Origin: Capricornis sumatraensis
Taxonomy: Eukaryota > Chordata > Mammalia > Artiodactyla > Bovidae
Assembly (NCBI RefSeq): GCF_032405125.1
Contig: NC_091071.1
Location: 167,050,001 to 167,114,000 of the forward strand
Direction of reading: 5' to 3'
Length of the DNA stretch: 64,000 bases
Every line of letters begins with the position of its first letter. Position 1 is the first letter of the stretch. Made by a program: the position numbers and the translations under genes. The notes under the pieces were generated by a model. That model was not told the DNA's origin. It searched no databases and saw only the letters and a list, made by a program, of their open reading frames with translations. Positions 20,384 to 30,984 of the stretch are shown in pieces.

Positions 20384-20922
20384 CAGTCAGTCAGTTCAGT
20401 CGCTCAGTCGTGTCCGACTCTTTGCGACCCCATGAATCGCAGCACGCCAGGCCTCCCTGTCCATCACCAACTCCTGGAGTTCACCCAAACTCATGTCCAT
20501 TGAGTCGGTGATGCCATCCAGCCATCTCATCCTTGGTCGTCCCCATCTCCTCCTGCCCCCAGTCCCTCCCAGCATCAGGGTCTTTTCCAATGAGTCAACT
20601 CTTCACATGAGGTGGCCAAAGTATTGGAGTTTCAGCTTTAGCATCAGTCCTTCCAAAGAACACCCAGGGTTGATCTCCTTCAGAATGGACTGGTTGGATC
20701 TCCTTGCAGTCCAAGGGACTCCCAAGAGTCCTCTCCAACACCACAGTTCAAAAGCATCAATTCTTCGGTGCTCAGCTTTCTTCACAGTCCAACTCTCGCA
20801 TCCATACATGACCACTGGAAAAACCATAGCCTTGACTAGACGGATCTTTGTTGGCAAAGTAATGTCTCTGCTTTTGAATATGCTATCTAGGTTGGTCATA
20901 ACTTTCCTTCCAAGGAGTAAGC
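20384..20922 (-). mobile_element. BovB LINE, 5' truncated (minus strand)
   Basis: About 539 bp of the BovB 3' end lies in reverse orientation. Read on the minus strand (20396-20899) it still encodes the RT C-terminal region, including YGCESWTVKKAEHRRIDAF. An 11-bp target duplication (gatgttggagt) lies at 20373-20383 and 20923-20933. This is a clean, relatively young insertion. Confidence 0.95.
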
Positions 20923-20933
20923 GATGTTGGAGT

Positions 20934-21289
20934 AGAAGTAGTCATTTTGTCATCCTGAGGCTATGTGTCTGAGAATAATGTCATATGCTGAGGAAAGCCT
21001 AGAAGAGAGAGGTTAGGAGCCCAGTGGCATGAGGGTGCGTCTCTCAGCCTGGGATTGCCTTCTTCAGGACTTCCTGTTGCTTGAGAACAAGAACACCCTC
21101 TTGGATTTAAACCCCAGTTCAGGTTTGTAATTTAATTACTTGCTGTTAAGTGTAGTTCTGACTTCCTGCATTTAGATTCTGAATCTTAAGTTCTAATCAA
21201 GTTGTCAGAAGGACTCTGAAGAAATATCCAGTTCAGGGATTTTCAAATTTTGTGCTTTAAGGGGCCTAGAAAACCACTGATTGGATATC
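20934..21289. other. unclassified AT-rich unique DNA
   Basis: No gene or repeat is recognised. Confidence 0.5.
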
Positions 21290-21348
21290 TACCTTTCTGT
21301 CTATCTATCTAATCTATCTGTGTCATCTGTCTATCCATCCACCTATCT
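21290..21348. repeat. ATCT tetranucleotide microsatellite, degenerate
   Basis: Repeated 'ctat'/'atct' units occur with interruptions. Confidence 0.8.
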
Positions 21349-22753
21349 CAATTTCCAGGCACTATGCAAGGGTTCCGTCTCTTTGCTTACAAGAGGGCAA
21401 CTCTGTTTTTCCACTAGTAAAAATGTCTGAAGGCCATCATCTCACCAGATTCTAATGTTTAAACATGGGGAATCTGAAACTCAGTGAGACAATGCTTGAC
21501 TGAAGCCGAGAACAGCAGTGGAGAAGAGCAGGATGGGGATGAAGAAGCCTCACTGGACCTCACCAGGAGGAAGGGGCTGCCAGGGAAGGATGATTCTGTG
21601 TCAGACAGCAAGCATCCCTGTGAATGCAGGTGCCACAGGGAAAGCAAAGTTGAGCCTCAGATGTACCTGGAGGGAGGGATGAATCGTGACAGAGCGGGAA
21701 AAGGGGGCAGTGATGTAACTGGGCAGGGGTGCGGAATGGGAGGAGAAGTCCCAGTCACTATGTTCTAGAGCCTGGGCTGGGGGCTGGGGGTGTATCATAA
21801 GCGTGTCCAAGAGTGGCTGAACAGTGTTCACACAACAGTGTCCAATACGGGAAGAGAGCCAGCACCCCCATCCCCAGAGGAGACATGCTGGGAAGAGCTT
21901 CGGTAAACGGCTTCCAGTTCCTGCCCTCCCATGGCTTTGCTGTGTGGCCTGAAGCCAGTCTTGGCCCTCTCTGGGTCTCTAGAGTGGGCGGGGGCATCTC
22001 TCTCCATGGACTTCTTCGCTCCGACACCTGGGGAGTCTGGTGTAATGGGAACGATACCGGGTTCTGAATGCCCCCGTGTGTCACTTCACTGCTTTTATGT
22101 GACTGCTTTCCTTTTCAGCCAGAGGCTTCCAGGGTCTTAGAGAGGAACAGGATTGGGGCTCGAGAGCACAAAAGGGAGGAATTGATGTTCAGCTTTTGAC
22201 TGAATAGGATCCTGCAGCCCTTAGCCAGATAATGGTCTTGAAAGCCAGGCTTTGTTGAGAGAGAGGAAAGGCTTTCTAAGTCCCCAAAGTCCTCTTTGCA
22301 TATCAAGAGCCCAGTCTGGCTGCTTCTGAGATCACAAGAGGAGTGTGGGGAGGATGGAGGAGATAAAGAGACGGGAATTCCTGCCAGACAAGGAGAGGAA
22401 GTCAGGATCTGGCATCATAGGAGGGGCAAGACAGAACCTGGTGAGGAGCGTCAGGGCTGGGGACAGGGCCTGGGTCCCAAAGAAAGACCCAGGGACCCAC
22501 CCTTCTGGGCATCCGCCTACAGAGAGGATGGAACCAGAGATACTAGAAACCCAGGGTCCGAGAACATCATTGCTGACAGTCCTTTATGCCACTTATCCAG
22601 TGTGGGGAAGGGGGTAGGACTGTGCAGCTGGGGACACGACGTTGGTGGGAGGGAGTGTCTGGTTTGACAAGGCTGAGCTAGCATTGCCGCGTCCCTGTGA
22701 CCGGAGTAGGGTCAAGAATTTCAGTATGCGCCCAGGATCAAGAGACCAGCAGA
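21349..22753. other. unclassified unique DNA
   Basis: A weak minus-strand MIR piece lies near 21460-21500 ('gaatctgaaactcagtgaga'). No coding signature, RNA gene or repeat family is otherwise recognised over about 1.4 kb. Confidence 0.45.
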
Positions 22754-23021
22754 CAGTCTTCCCTGGTGGCTCAGTGGTAAAGAATCCGCCTGCCAACGCA
22801 GGAGACAGGGGTTTGATCCCTGGTCCAGGAGGCTCCCACATGCTGCGGAGCAACTAAGCCTGTGCGTCACCACCGCTGACCCTGTTTTCTAGAGCCTGGG
22901 AACAGCAACAGAAGAAGCCGCTGCAGTGAGACCGCACACCGTGACTCGAGCATAGCTGCTGCTCACCGCAACCGGAGAGAAGCCCTCGCTGCAATGGAGA
23001 CCCAGCACAGCGCCCCCCCAG
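22754..23021 (+). mobile_element. CHR-type tRNA-derived SINE, long form
   Basis: The tRNA-like head ('cttccctggtggctcagtgg') is followed by the CHR body: 'cccacatgctgcggagcaac', 'cctgttttctagagcctggg', 'gaagccgctgcagtgagacc', 'atggagacccagcacagcgc'. CHR SINEs are shared by ruminants, hippos and whales, so this insertion is older than Bov-tA. Confidence 0.8.
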
Positions 23022-23452
23022 AAGGGACCAGCAGCCAAGGACGCCCTGTGGCTGGGGCAGTTTGGGGGGGCTCTCGGCCAGGCAGCGGAGGCTGGTTCAG
23101 ATCCAGGTCTGCTGGATGAGCGCTGTCACCAGCGGCGACCGCCAGTGTGGACCACAGCCAGTGCCAAGAGGAGCAGGAAGAGGGGCCTCAGATGGGTGCC
23201 AGTGTGGACCAGGTGGGCAACACCTGGATGGGAGACCCCACCCTGTTGCCTCCAAGAAGTTCTATCAACTTTCCCCACTTGTCTTTACCCGGCCGCCATT
23301 ATTTGGAAGGTGAGATGGGAAAGGGAAATTCTGAAACGCTGAGCGTTCACCTTAAGGCAACTGAGAACGCCAGAGACACCGTGTTACACTGGAGAGAGAG
23401 AAACAGAGTCATATTTAATTGGTGATGAACTTGCCAATTAAGAGCCCCTCTC
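23022..23452. other. unclassified unique DNA with an inverted repeat
   Basis: A GC-rich first half contains a YY1-like GCCGCCATTATT at 23290-23302. At 23415-23441 there is a perfect 8-bp inverted repeat (ttaattgg / ccaattaa) with an 11-base spacer. No gene is recognised. Confidence 0.4.
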
Positions 23453-23590
23453 AGGACTTCCGTGGTGGGCCCACGGCTAAGCCTCCATGCTCCCAATCCA
23501 GGGAGCCCGGGGTTTGATCCCTGGTCAGGGAACTAGATTCCACATGCCGCAGCTAAAACCGGGTGCAACCAAAACAAAGCCAAAAACAAC
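23453..23590 (+). mobile_element. CHR-type SINE, short form
   Basis: 'aggacttccgtggtgggccc', 'ggggtttgatccctggtcag' and 'ccacatgccgcagctaaaac' lie in CHR SINE order, with an A-rich end. Confidence 0.8.
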
Positions 23591-23788
23591 AGAGCCGTTG
23601 CTGCCTTCTTCCCCAGCTCCCATCATCACTGGGATGGGTGTTGGAGTGCGAGGTGAGGTCATCTGCGAGAAGTCCAAGAAAGCTCCACTTCCTTTTCCTT
23701 TGTGCGCCTGCATGACCATGGGCAGTTTTGAGCTGCCAATACTAAGAGTAGGGCCTGCCCGTCTGTATGTCTGTCCTTCCTTATCTTT

Positions 23789-23998
23789 GGGCTTCCCTGG
23801 TGGCTCAGACGGTGAAAGAACCTGCCTGCCATGTGGGAGACCTTGGGTTTGATCCCTTGGTTGGGAAGATCCCCTGGAGAAGGGAAAGGCTACCCACTCC
23901 AGTATTCTGGCCTGGAGAATTCCATGGACAAAGGAGCCTGACAGGCCATAGTCCATGGGATCACAAAGAGTCAGACACAACTGAGCGACTTTCACTTT
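23789..23998 (+). mobile_element. Bov-tA SINE
   Basis: Complete Bov-tA: 'gggcttccctggtggctcag' to 'actgagcgactttcactttt'. A long open frame on the opposite strand crosses it and is fortuitous. Confidence 0.92.
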
Positions 23999-24089
23999 TC
24001 CTTCTTTTGGTCTGGTTTTTTGTTGCCAGTTCTGAGGGGAGGTTGCACGGAGGTGATGTCTGGTCAGTCCTTTAGGAAGCGTGGTCACA

Positions 24090-24230
24090 TGTGTTGCTTC
24101 ATTTGATAGTGTTAAGGATGATCCTGCTTCCATCTGGGGCAACTGGAGCTCAGAGAGGATAAGCAATTTGTCCAAGGTCACGCAGCAAATTGGTAGTGGA
24201 ACTAGGATTTGAACTTGGATCTTTAGTGTC
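24090..24230 (-). repeat. MIR SINE (minus strand)
   Basis: 'tccatctggggcaactggag', 'gtccaaggtcacgcagcaaa' and 'aggatttgaacttggat' are MIR landmarks in reverse. Confidence 0.75.
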
Positions 24231-24359
24231 CTAAAGATCTTTAGCTTCTCACTTGCACAGGCTCCATGGGGAGCACCACAACCATGTGATTGATGGCAGT
24301 GGCTACAAGGCCGTGATCTTCCTGGGAGCCCTCCTGGCATGTGACAGGAGACGTCCATG

Positions 24360-24580
24360 ACGATTAGTCAAGGGCCGCGGGGGGCTGCCTGCCAGCTTCC
24401 AGGCTATCACTCTTCTGCGGTGCAGGAAGAGGCCCAGATGAAAAGCCTCAGACACGCCTGGCAAAAACATGCGCAAGACAGAATCACGCATCTTGCTCCA
24501 ATTACGATGCTGGAAGAGAAGAGAGTGTAATTGTCCCACAATTACCTTTATTTATCAAACTCAGAATGATGTGTGGTTAT
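24360..24580. promoter_or_regulatory. candidate homeodomain-site cluster
   Basis: AATTA cores occur near 24500 and in a perfect 8-bp inverted repeat, gtaattgt-ccc-acaattac, at 24527-24545. A TTTATTTATC run follows. The density suggests a conserved noncoding element but is not proof of function. Confidence 0.25.
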
Positions 24581-25039
24581 GAAGTGTCTCAGGAGGACTG
24601 CGAGGAGTTGGGGATGGTCCAGGGTCTGACTGGCACCCCAGAGACCACCAGAGGGAAGACCAACCTGCATAGGTGTCTGGGGAGGTCCTCCCTGGTCCCA
24701 GTGATGAGCAGGGTGAGGTCTGGTTCCTGCCCTGCTGCTGGCTTGCAAGGGGTTTTGAGTCTCTCACTTCCTTCCCCTGATCCCAGCCTCTTCCTATGGA
24801 ACAGAGTGGAGGCAACTCTCTGCCTTGCTCATTTCACGGGGAAGAAAGGGAAGCTGAGACGCAACACCTTCCTCTCTGTGTTTGATGCTGTGGCCAGCCA
24901 TTCATCCATGCTGTGAGAGCCTTTCCGGGTATCACAGATGGGATATCACTTTATCCTCCAAACAGGACTTGACCAAGATGTCACCTCCTCCTGGAGCCTT
25001 CAGGTCGGGCCAGCTGACCCTATATCTTTTGACTCCCAG
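24581..25039. other. unclassified unique DNA
   Basis: No repeat family is confidently recognised. A near-CTCF sequence 'ccaccagaggga' lies at about 24646-24657. Confidence 0.45.
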
Positions 25040-25290
25040 ACTTTGGTGGGATTTTTACTGTCCTGGGGGTTGAACTGTTGTTCATCTCTTTGCCTGGACT
25101 GTGAGCTCTGCAAAGCCCAGGATAACTTTAGACTCATGTTGGCATTTCCATCACCTGGGACAGGCCTCTAGAAGAGTCTCCATAAATGTTTGTTGAGTCA
25201 ATGAAGGACAGATAAGGAAACTAAAGCTCATTGGGGGTTCAGTAACTTGCCCGAGGATACAGTTAATAATTCCCAGAATTAGGAATCAAT
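25040..25290. repeat. L2 3' end (+) then MIR (-)
   Basis: At 25040-25205, 'tggactgtgagctctgcaaa' through 'cataaatgtttgttgagtca' is the L2 3' terminus. At 25205-25290, 'aaggaaactaaagctcattg' is reverse MIR. Confidence 0.7.
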
Positions 25291-25429
25291 CTGTTTGAGT
25301 GCTTCATACTAATGAGAGGAGAGAGTTCAAATGCTCTGAAAAGTGTACAGAACCAAGGATGAGCTGAGGCATTGGCAGCATCACTGCCTACCCACGTGCC
25401 CACAAAAAAGAGGAGTATTAGGATGCCTG

Positions 25430-25690
25430 AGAATAAACATTCAGAAATGGAAGAATGGACAGGCTGATGGCATGTCAGGCACCGTTTTACACACTGGCAC
25501 GATACAGACATCCATGAGACGTCATCTCTAAACTTAAGGAACGTCCGGGCTAGGGGGGAAACAGACGGAAAAAGACAGTACGACACGTTCAGTAAATGCA
25601 GAATTTCAGGGTCCTGCGTGTGGTTTGACCTGAGGTGAACCAGGAAAGGTTTCCTGGAGTACTTGACACGAACCAGAGAGAACGCCCTGT
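25430..25690 (-). repeat. L2 LINE 3' region (minus strand)
   Basis: 'gcatgtcaggcaccgtttta' and 'aggaaaggtttcctggagta' match L2 in reverse. Confidence 0.55.
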
Positions 25691-25724
25691 GCAGGGTGAG
25701 GGAACACTTACTGGCCCTGTTGCG

Positions 25725-25885
25725 ATGTTTTGTCGGTCCACGAGTGGGTACCGGAAGTGACTGGATGGAAGGTTGCGACCTTGCACTGGCCCCGCCCCAG
25801 TCTGCTCAGCCAGACTCCGCGGCTCTGAACCTGCAAGTTACTGAGGCTCTGGGGCGCCGGCACACCCGGCCGCATCCGTGGCATG
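25725..25885. promoter_or_regulatory. small CpG-rich patch with a consensus ETS site
   Basis: I count about a dozen or more CpGs in this short stretch, with flanks largely lacking them. It contains ACCGGAAGTGA at 25750-25760, the ETS/GABP consensus typical of CpG promoters, and a GC box-like 'ccccgcccc' near 25790. No exon is recognised nearby. Confidence 0.3.
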
Positions 25886-26159
25886 GAAAAGGAGGAAGCA
25901 ATCTGGGCTTGCTCCGTTTCCTCTGGTCCTTCCGGAATCCCTGTGCTGGCTCCAAGGAGCAATTCCTCGAGACAGTTCACACAGCAGGATGGATGGAGAG
26001 GCAGAGATCGCTCTTCCTGCCTGGGGCTCCTTTGCATTCATGTGTTGACCGCTGCCTGGCACCATCCAGGAGCACCCAGCTGCAGCTGAGTTGGCTGGAA
26101 GAACCAGGAGGGCTCAGCAGTTTTTGAGAACTTGCTGGGGGGTATGCATGGTGGTGCTG
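25886..26159. other. unclassified unique DNA
   Basis: Nothing was recognised. Overlapping frames on both strands have no domain. Confidence 0.45.
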
Positions 26160-26325
26160 GGTGCTTTCATACATGATCTCGGTTTCACATCTCAGCCCTG
26201 TTGGTAGAGCTGTTATTCCCCATGTCAGAGATGAGAAGGCTGGTGCCAGTGAGGGAAGAATTAGGAGGCTGACCTGTGGACATACAGCTCATAAGCTGTA
26301 GGGACAGCATTTGGACCTGCGACTG
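26160..26325 (-). repeat. MIR SINE (minus strand)
   Basis: 'gagctgttattccccatgtc' and 'gtggacatacagctcataag' lie in reverse MIR order. Confidence 0.6.
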
Positions 26326-26639
26326 TTCAAGTTCACTGTGCCAGGCTGCTTTCCAAACTCACCTGAGGTTCTTAACAGACTAAACATTTCTCTGGCAAGG
26401 GTAAGACCCTGCACAAAAGGGTCAGGTGGGGACAAGTCCGTCCAGGCAAGTAACTGATCCTGAAGGTGAGTGTTGGCCCTGACAGGTGGCCCCAGGCACA
26501 CCAAGCAGGGAGCAGTCCTGAGGGTCTGGAGGAAAATGTGAAAAAGCTCGGTTCTTTTCAGCCAGTTCTGACCTGGAGTGCCTTGGAATGAGTGCTCTTC
26601 AAGGGGGGACAGTAATACTACTGATGGTCTTCTATATTT
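26326..26639. other. unclassified unique DNA
   Basis: No feature is recognised. Confidence 0.45.
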
Positions 26640-26800
26640 TAACATACATAACCATCCATCCATCAATCTATCCATCTGCTCATTTATCCCCATTCCCATG
26701 AACATTTCCATTGGTTGCTTCTGATTCAGCAACCAATCCATCCATCCATCCATCCATCCACCTGTTCATCCACTCTCAGTTCATCCATCCACCCGTCTAC
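26640..26800. repeat. ATCC tetranucleotide microsatellite, interrupted
   Basis: Runs of 'atcc' are separated by about 70 bp of non-repeat sequence. The longest pure run lies near 26737-26760. Confidence 0.9.
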
Positions 26801-27254
26801 CACCACACACTCATGGGTTAATTCATGCTTCAGTGAGAAGCTCTGAGGACCCAGGCTGTGGTACTCAGAATGTCAGCCTTTTGCCCTCCTCCGTCTTATC
26901 ATCTCATGGCTACGGGATCTCCTCATGGACACAGCACCTCTTATCGTCTCATCCTCACTCATCAGTGTTCAAAGGCCAGAGAGAGAACTGTGTTCCTTTA
27001 ATGAGGAAAACTTTCCTGGAGGATCCTCAGTAGACTCCCTTGTGTCTCCTGGGTCAGAATTGCATCACATGGATATTCCTAAACAACCCTCTGGTGAGGG
27101 AAAACATATCATCATGATGGCCTTGAACTAAACAAGATGCGCTGCCTGGGGCCCCAGTCTCCTCCCCAGCTGCCAGAGACTTGAATAAAATTGGGATTCA
27201 TTTAGCAAAGAAGAAGACAAGGGGAGAGGGAGGTGGCTGTTGAGTAGGCAAATG
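26801..27254. other. unclassified unique DNA
   Basis: No feature is recognised. Confidence 0.45.
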
Positions 27255-27640
27255 TGTCAGCCGCTCCATCCATCTTGCCATTCACTCATTATCCACACGG
27301 CGATTCATCCATCCCTACATCCCTCATTTATCCATCCATGCGTCCATTCATCTATCAAACGTTTATTGATGCCCACTGTGAGCTGGGCCCTGTGCAACCC
27401 GTCTGGTGGGAACTCACAGGAAAAAGATCTCGTTAGGGAGAAATATGGAGTTTCCCATAATACCTCCGATAAGTGCTTTATTTAGTCACAGTAAGAATAA
27501 TATCTGAAGATCGTGCTGTGCATTGCAGTTTGCAAAGATCTCCCAGGACCACTCCTTCATTCCACACACGTTTATGGAGCATCTGCGGCATGCCAGGCAC
27601 AGCCTTTTAGTTTTACAAAATGCTTTTTCCTACATTTGTC
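27255..27640. repeat. degenerate ATCC microsatellite and minus-strand L2 3' ends
   Basis: ATCC-like units fill 27265-27352. They run into 'caaacgtttattgatgccca', a reverse L2 tail, at 27353-27420. A further L2/MIR-like end lies at 27550-27605 ('tttatggagcatctgcggca'). Confidence 0.65.
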
Positions 27641-28088
27641 AGACGAGCCCTCCAAAGTCAGAGACCAAATGGTCTCTGGGGGCAGGGATGGACTGTCCCT
27701 CAGGCCTTGCTCAGGGCCAGGGTGGGGAGTTTGCTGGGGTCAGGGTTGGTGAAGAGCTCCTTCTGAAGAAAAGAAGTGTTTTCTGGAGACCAGGCAGGGC
27801 CTTTCAAGAACCACAGATGGAGCATTTTCTGGAGCTCATGACAGGCATTGTGCAGAGCTAGGGCGGGCTGTCACAGTCCCTAGGCAGGGTGTCTTCTGGA
27901 CCAGGCAGGATGGAACTACGCTGTGCTCAGCACAGAGTGGGCATCTGGACCCCAGCGCAGGTCTTTGCTCTGCTGAATTGGACAATGTCTCTGGCCAGCC
28001 CTCCAGGGGTTGTACGATCAGCAGATGTGAATTTATCTTTGATACAGATGCCCCCCACCTTTTAGTCAGGCCCACTCCTCCCCCGGGT
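27641..28088. other. unclassified unique DNA
   Basis: Nothing was recognised up to the BovB boundary. Confidence 0.45.
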
Positions 28089-29640
28089 ATGGACCTAACA
28101 GAAACAGAAGATATTAAGAAGAGGTGGCAAGAATACACACAAGTATACCAAAAAGATCTTAATGACCCACATAACCACAGTGGTGTGATCACTCACCCAG
28201 AGCCAGACATCTTGGAGTCTGAAGTCAAGTGGGCCTTAGGAAGCATCACTATGAACAAAGCTAGTGGAGGTGATGGAATTCCAGCTGAGCTTTTTCAAAT
28301 TCTGAAAGATGATGCAGTGAAAGTGCTGCACTCAATAGGCCAGCAAATTTAGAAAATTCAGCAGTGGCCACAGGACTGGAAAAGGTCAGTTTTCATTCCA
28401 ATTTCAAAAAAGGCAATGCCAAAGAATGCTCAAACTACCACAAAATTGCACTTATTTCACATGTTAGCAAAGTAATGCTCAAAATTCTCCAAGCTAGGCT
28501 TCAATAGTATGTGAACTGAGAAATTCCAGATTTTCAAGTTGGATTTAGAAAAGGCAGAGGAACCAGAGATCAAATTGCCAACATCCCTCGGATCATAGAA
28601 AAAGCCAGAGGATTCCAGAAAATTATCTTCTGCTTCATTGACTATGCCAAAGCCTTTGACTGTGTGGATCACAATAAACTGTGGAAGATTCTGAAAGAGA
28701 TGGGAATATCAGACCACCTGACCTGCCTCCTGAGAAATCTGTATGCAGGTCAAGAAGCAACAGTTAGAATGGGAACAATGGACTGGTTCCAAATTGGGAA
28801 AGGAGTACGTCAAGGCTGTATACTGTCACCCTGCTTACTTAACTTCTATGCAGAGTGCATCATGAGAAACGCTGGGCTGGAGGAAGCACAAGCTGGAATC
28901 AAGATTTCAGGAGAAATATCAATAACCTCAGATATGCACCACCCTTATGGCAGGAAGTGAAGAGAAATGAAAGAGCCTCTTGATGAAGGTGAAAGAAGAG
29001 AGTGAAAAAGCTGGCTTAAAACTCAACATTCAAAAAACAAAGATCATGGCATCCAGTCCCATCACTTCATGGCAAATAGATGGGGAAACAATGGAAACAG
29101 TGACAGACTTTATTTTCTTGGTTTCTAAATTCACTGCAGATGGTGACTGCAGCCATGAAATTATAAAATGCTTGCTCCTTGGAAGAAAAGCTATGTCAAA
29201 CCTAGACAGCATATTACAAAGCAGAGACATTACTTTGTGGACAAAGGTCTGTCTAGTCAAAGCTATGGTTTTTTCCAGTGGTCAAGTACGGATGTGAGAG
29301 TTAAACCATAAAGAAGGTTGAACACTGAAGAATTGATGCTTTTGAACTGTGGTGTTGGGGATGACTCTTGAGAGTCCCTTGGACTGCAAGGAGATCAAAC
29401 CAGTCAATCCTAAATATTCAATGGAAGGACTGATGCTGAAACTGAAACTCCAATACTTTGGCCACCTGATGCGAAAGCCGACTCATTAGAAAAGACCCTG
29501 ATGCTGGGAAATATTTAAGGCAGGAGAAGAAGGGGACAACAGAGGACTAGATGGTTGGATGGCATCATCGACTCGATGGACATAAGTCTGAGCAAGCTCG
29601 GGGAGATGGTGAAGAACAGGGAAGCCTGGCGTCTTGCAGT
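28089..29640 (+). pseudogene. BovB reverse transcriptase pseudogene lacking YADD
   Basis: Recognisable pieces are EDIKKRWQEY (28110-28140 region), NKASGGDGIPAELFQ (near 28255-28300), DYAKAFDCVDHNKLW (28640-28685 region) and GVRQGCILSPCLLNFY (28802-28850 region). In-frame stops occur near 28350 and 28506. Around 28937 seven bases are missing compared with the 4020-4040 region of the first BovB, which removes the catalytic aspartates and shifts the frame. The C-terminal part follows in another frame from 28980. The copy is non-functional. Confidence 0.9.
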
Positions 29641-29686
29641 CCATGGGGTCTCGAAGAGTCGGACACGACTGAGCGACTGAACAACA
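28089..29686 (+). mobile_element. BovB LINE, 5' truncated, diverged
   Basis: It starts inside the reverse transcriptase at 'atggacctaacagaaacag' and ends in the BovB tail 'gactgagcgactgaacaaca'. It is more diverged than the 2541-4803 copy, with several stops and indels, so it is probably older. Confidence 0.93.
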
Positions 29687-30984
29687 ATCCTTCCCCTGAT
29701 ACTTCAACTCCGATGTACACAGGCCCTGTTACTGGTCCATGCAACATCTTAGGACCTCCAAATTCACACTGGTAGCCTCCCCTCAACTCACCATGCCACG
29801 TCCCACACCTCTCTGCTCACACAGACGGAGCTGTGGGCCTGTAATAACAACCATTTCCATCCATGCGACAACCTGAAACGGACCTCACCTTCCAGACGAT
29901 CGAAGTCCAGACCTCACAGACAGGAGGAGACATCTTCAATATGTACACTTTAATCGCAGGCAGGACATATCAGAACATTAGGAATGTCAGCTTTTCAGAA
30001 CTTTCTTGCCTATCATGTCCCCTTAAATCTTTGAGTTGAAATTATTGGCTTAGGGAGGGGTGGCAGAAAGGGGCCCCTTCCAGAGCTTCAGAGCAGGTTC
30101 TTGTCTAACACTTGGAAACGAATTGTCCGAGGAGACACACGTACTGACAGAGCAAGAGGCTACTGGGAAGGAGGGGTGCCTGGTGGACAGCAGCAGGGTA
30201 AGGGGGCCCAGGGGAACTGCTCTGCCACGTGGCTCGCAGTCTCAGGCTTTATGATAAAGGGATTAGTTTCCAGGTGGTCTCTGGCCAATCGTCTTGCTTG
30301 GTCCATATCTAGTGACTCAGGGTTCTTCCCGGTGGTGGGGGCATCTCTCAGCCAAGCTGGATTCCAGTTCTGAGGGCTTCTGGGAGGTTAGGGCAAGACA
30401 TATCCTGTCCTCTTTCCTCCTTTTGGCCTCTCCTCAATTCTTCTGGCTAGTTTTCATCGGCACCGAGTTCTTTACTGGGATTTCCTGTTGTAAGACAACT
30501 CAAGCAAGTGGTTATCATGCCTGGCCGAGGCGAGTGGTTTTGGTTAACGATCACTGGTTCCCTGACGGAGGAACACCATAAATCAAGAGACAAGGGACTA
30601 GCCACACGCATGGCTTAGCGTCCTCTTCATCCAGGGCCTGGTATTCTCTCAGACCCCTGAGCTGTGATGACTCCAGACCGAGTCTTCTCCGCTCTGAGGC
30701 CCCACGTCTTCCACACCCAGTGACTCAGAGTCCTCTACACCCTACAGTTATGGCCCTTCGCCCTCCGGGGCTAGAAACGAAGGATAAGGCAGCTGGCTCT
30801 TACTGGTGATTGTATGAAGTGACTGTAGTGTCCCCTCCGAAATCCACTTTCAGCAATGTCAAACTGCTAATTCGAAATCAGCCATGATGGGAGTATTCCA
30901 ATTGCCACGAAAATCAGCAAACACTGCCAATCAGTAGCTGCCCTCTCCCACCAAGAGCCCATTGCTAAGGTTACCAGCATCCTG
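29687..30984. other. unclassified unique DNA
   Basis: About 1.3 kb without a recognised repeat or gene. The part after 30620 may be a more diverged extension of the 24-bp repeat that is clear from 30985. Confidence 0.4.

Noticed and set aside
23525..24358. A 277-codon minus-strand open frame
   Set aside because: It runs antisense through a Bov-tA SINE (23789-23998) and overlaps a CHR SINE and a MIR. There is no domain, so it is an accident of repeat sequence.
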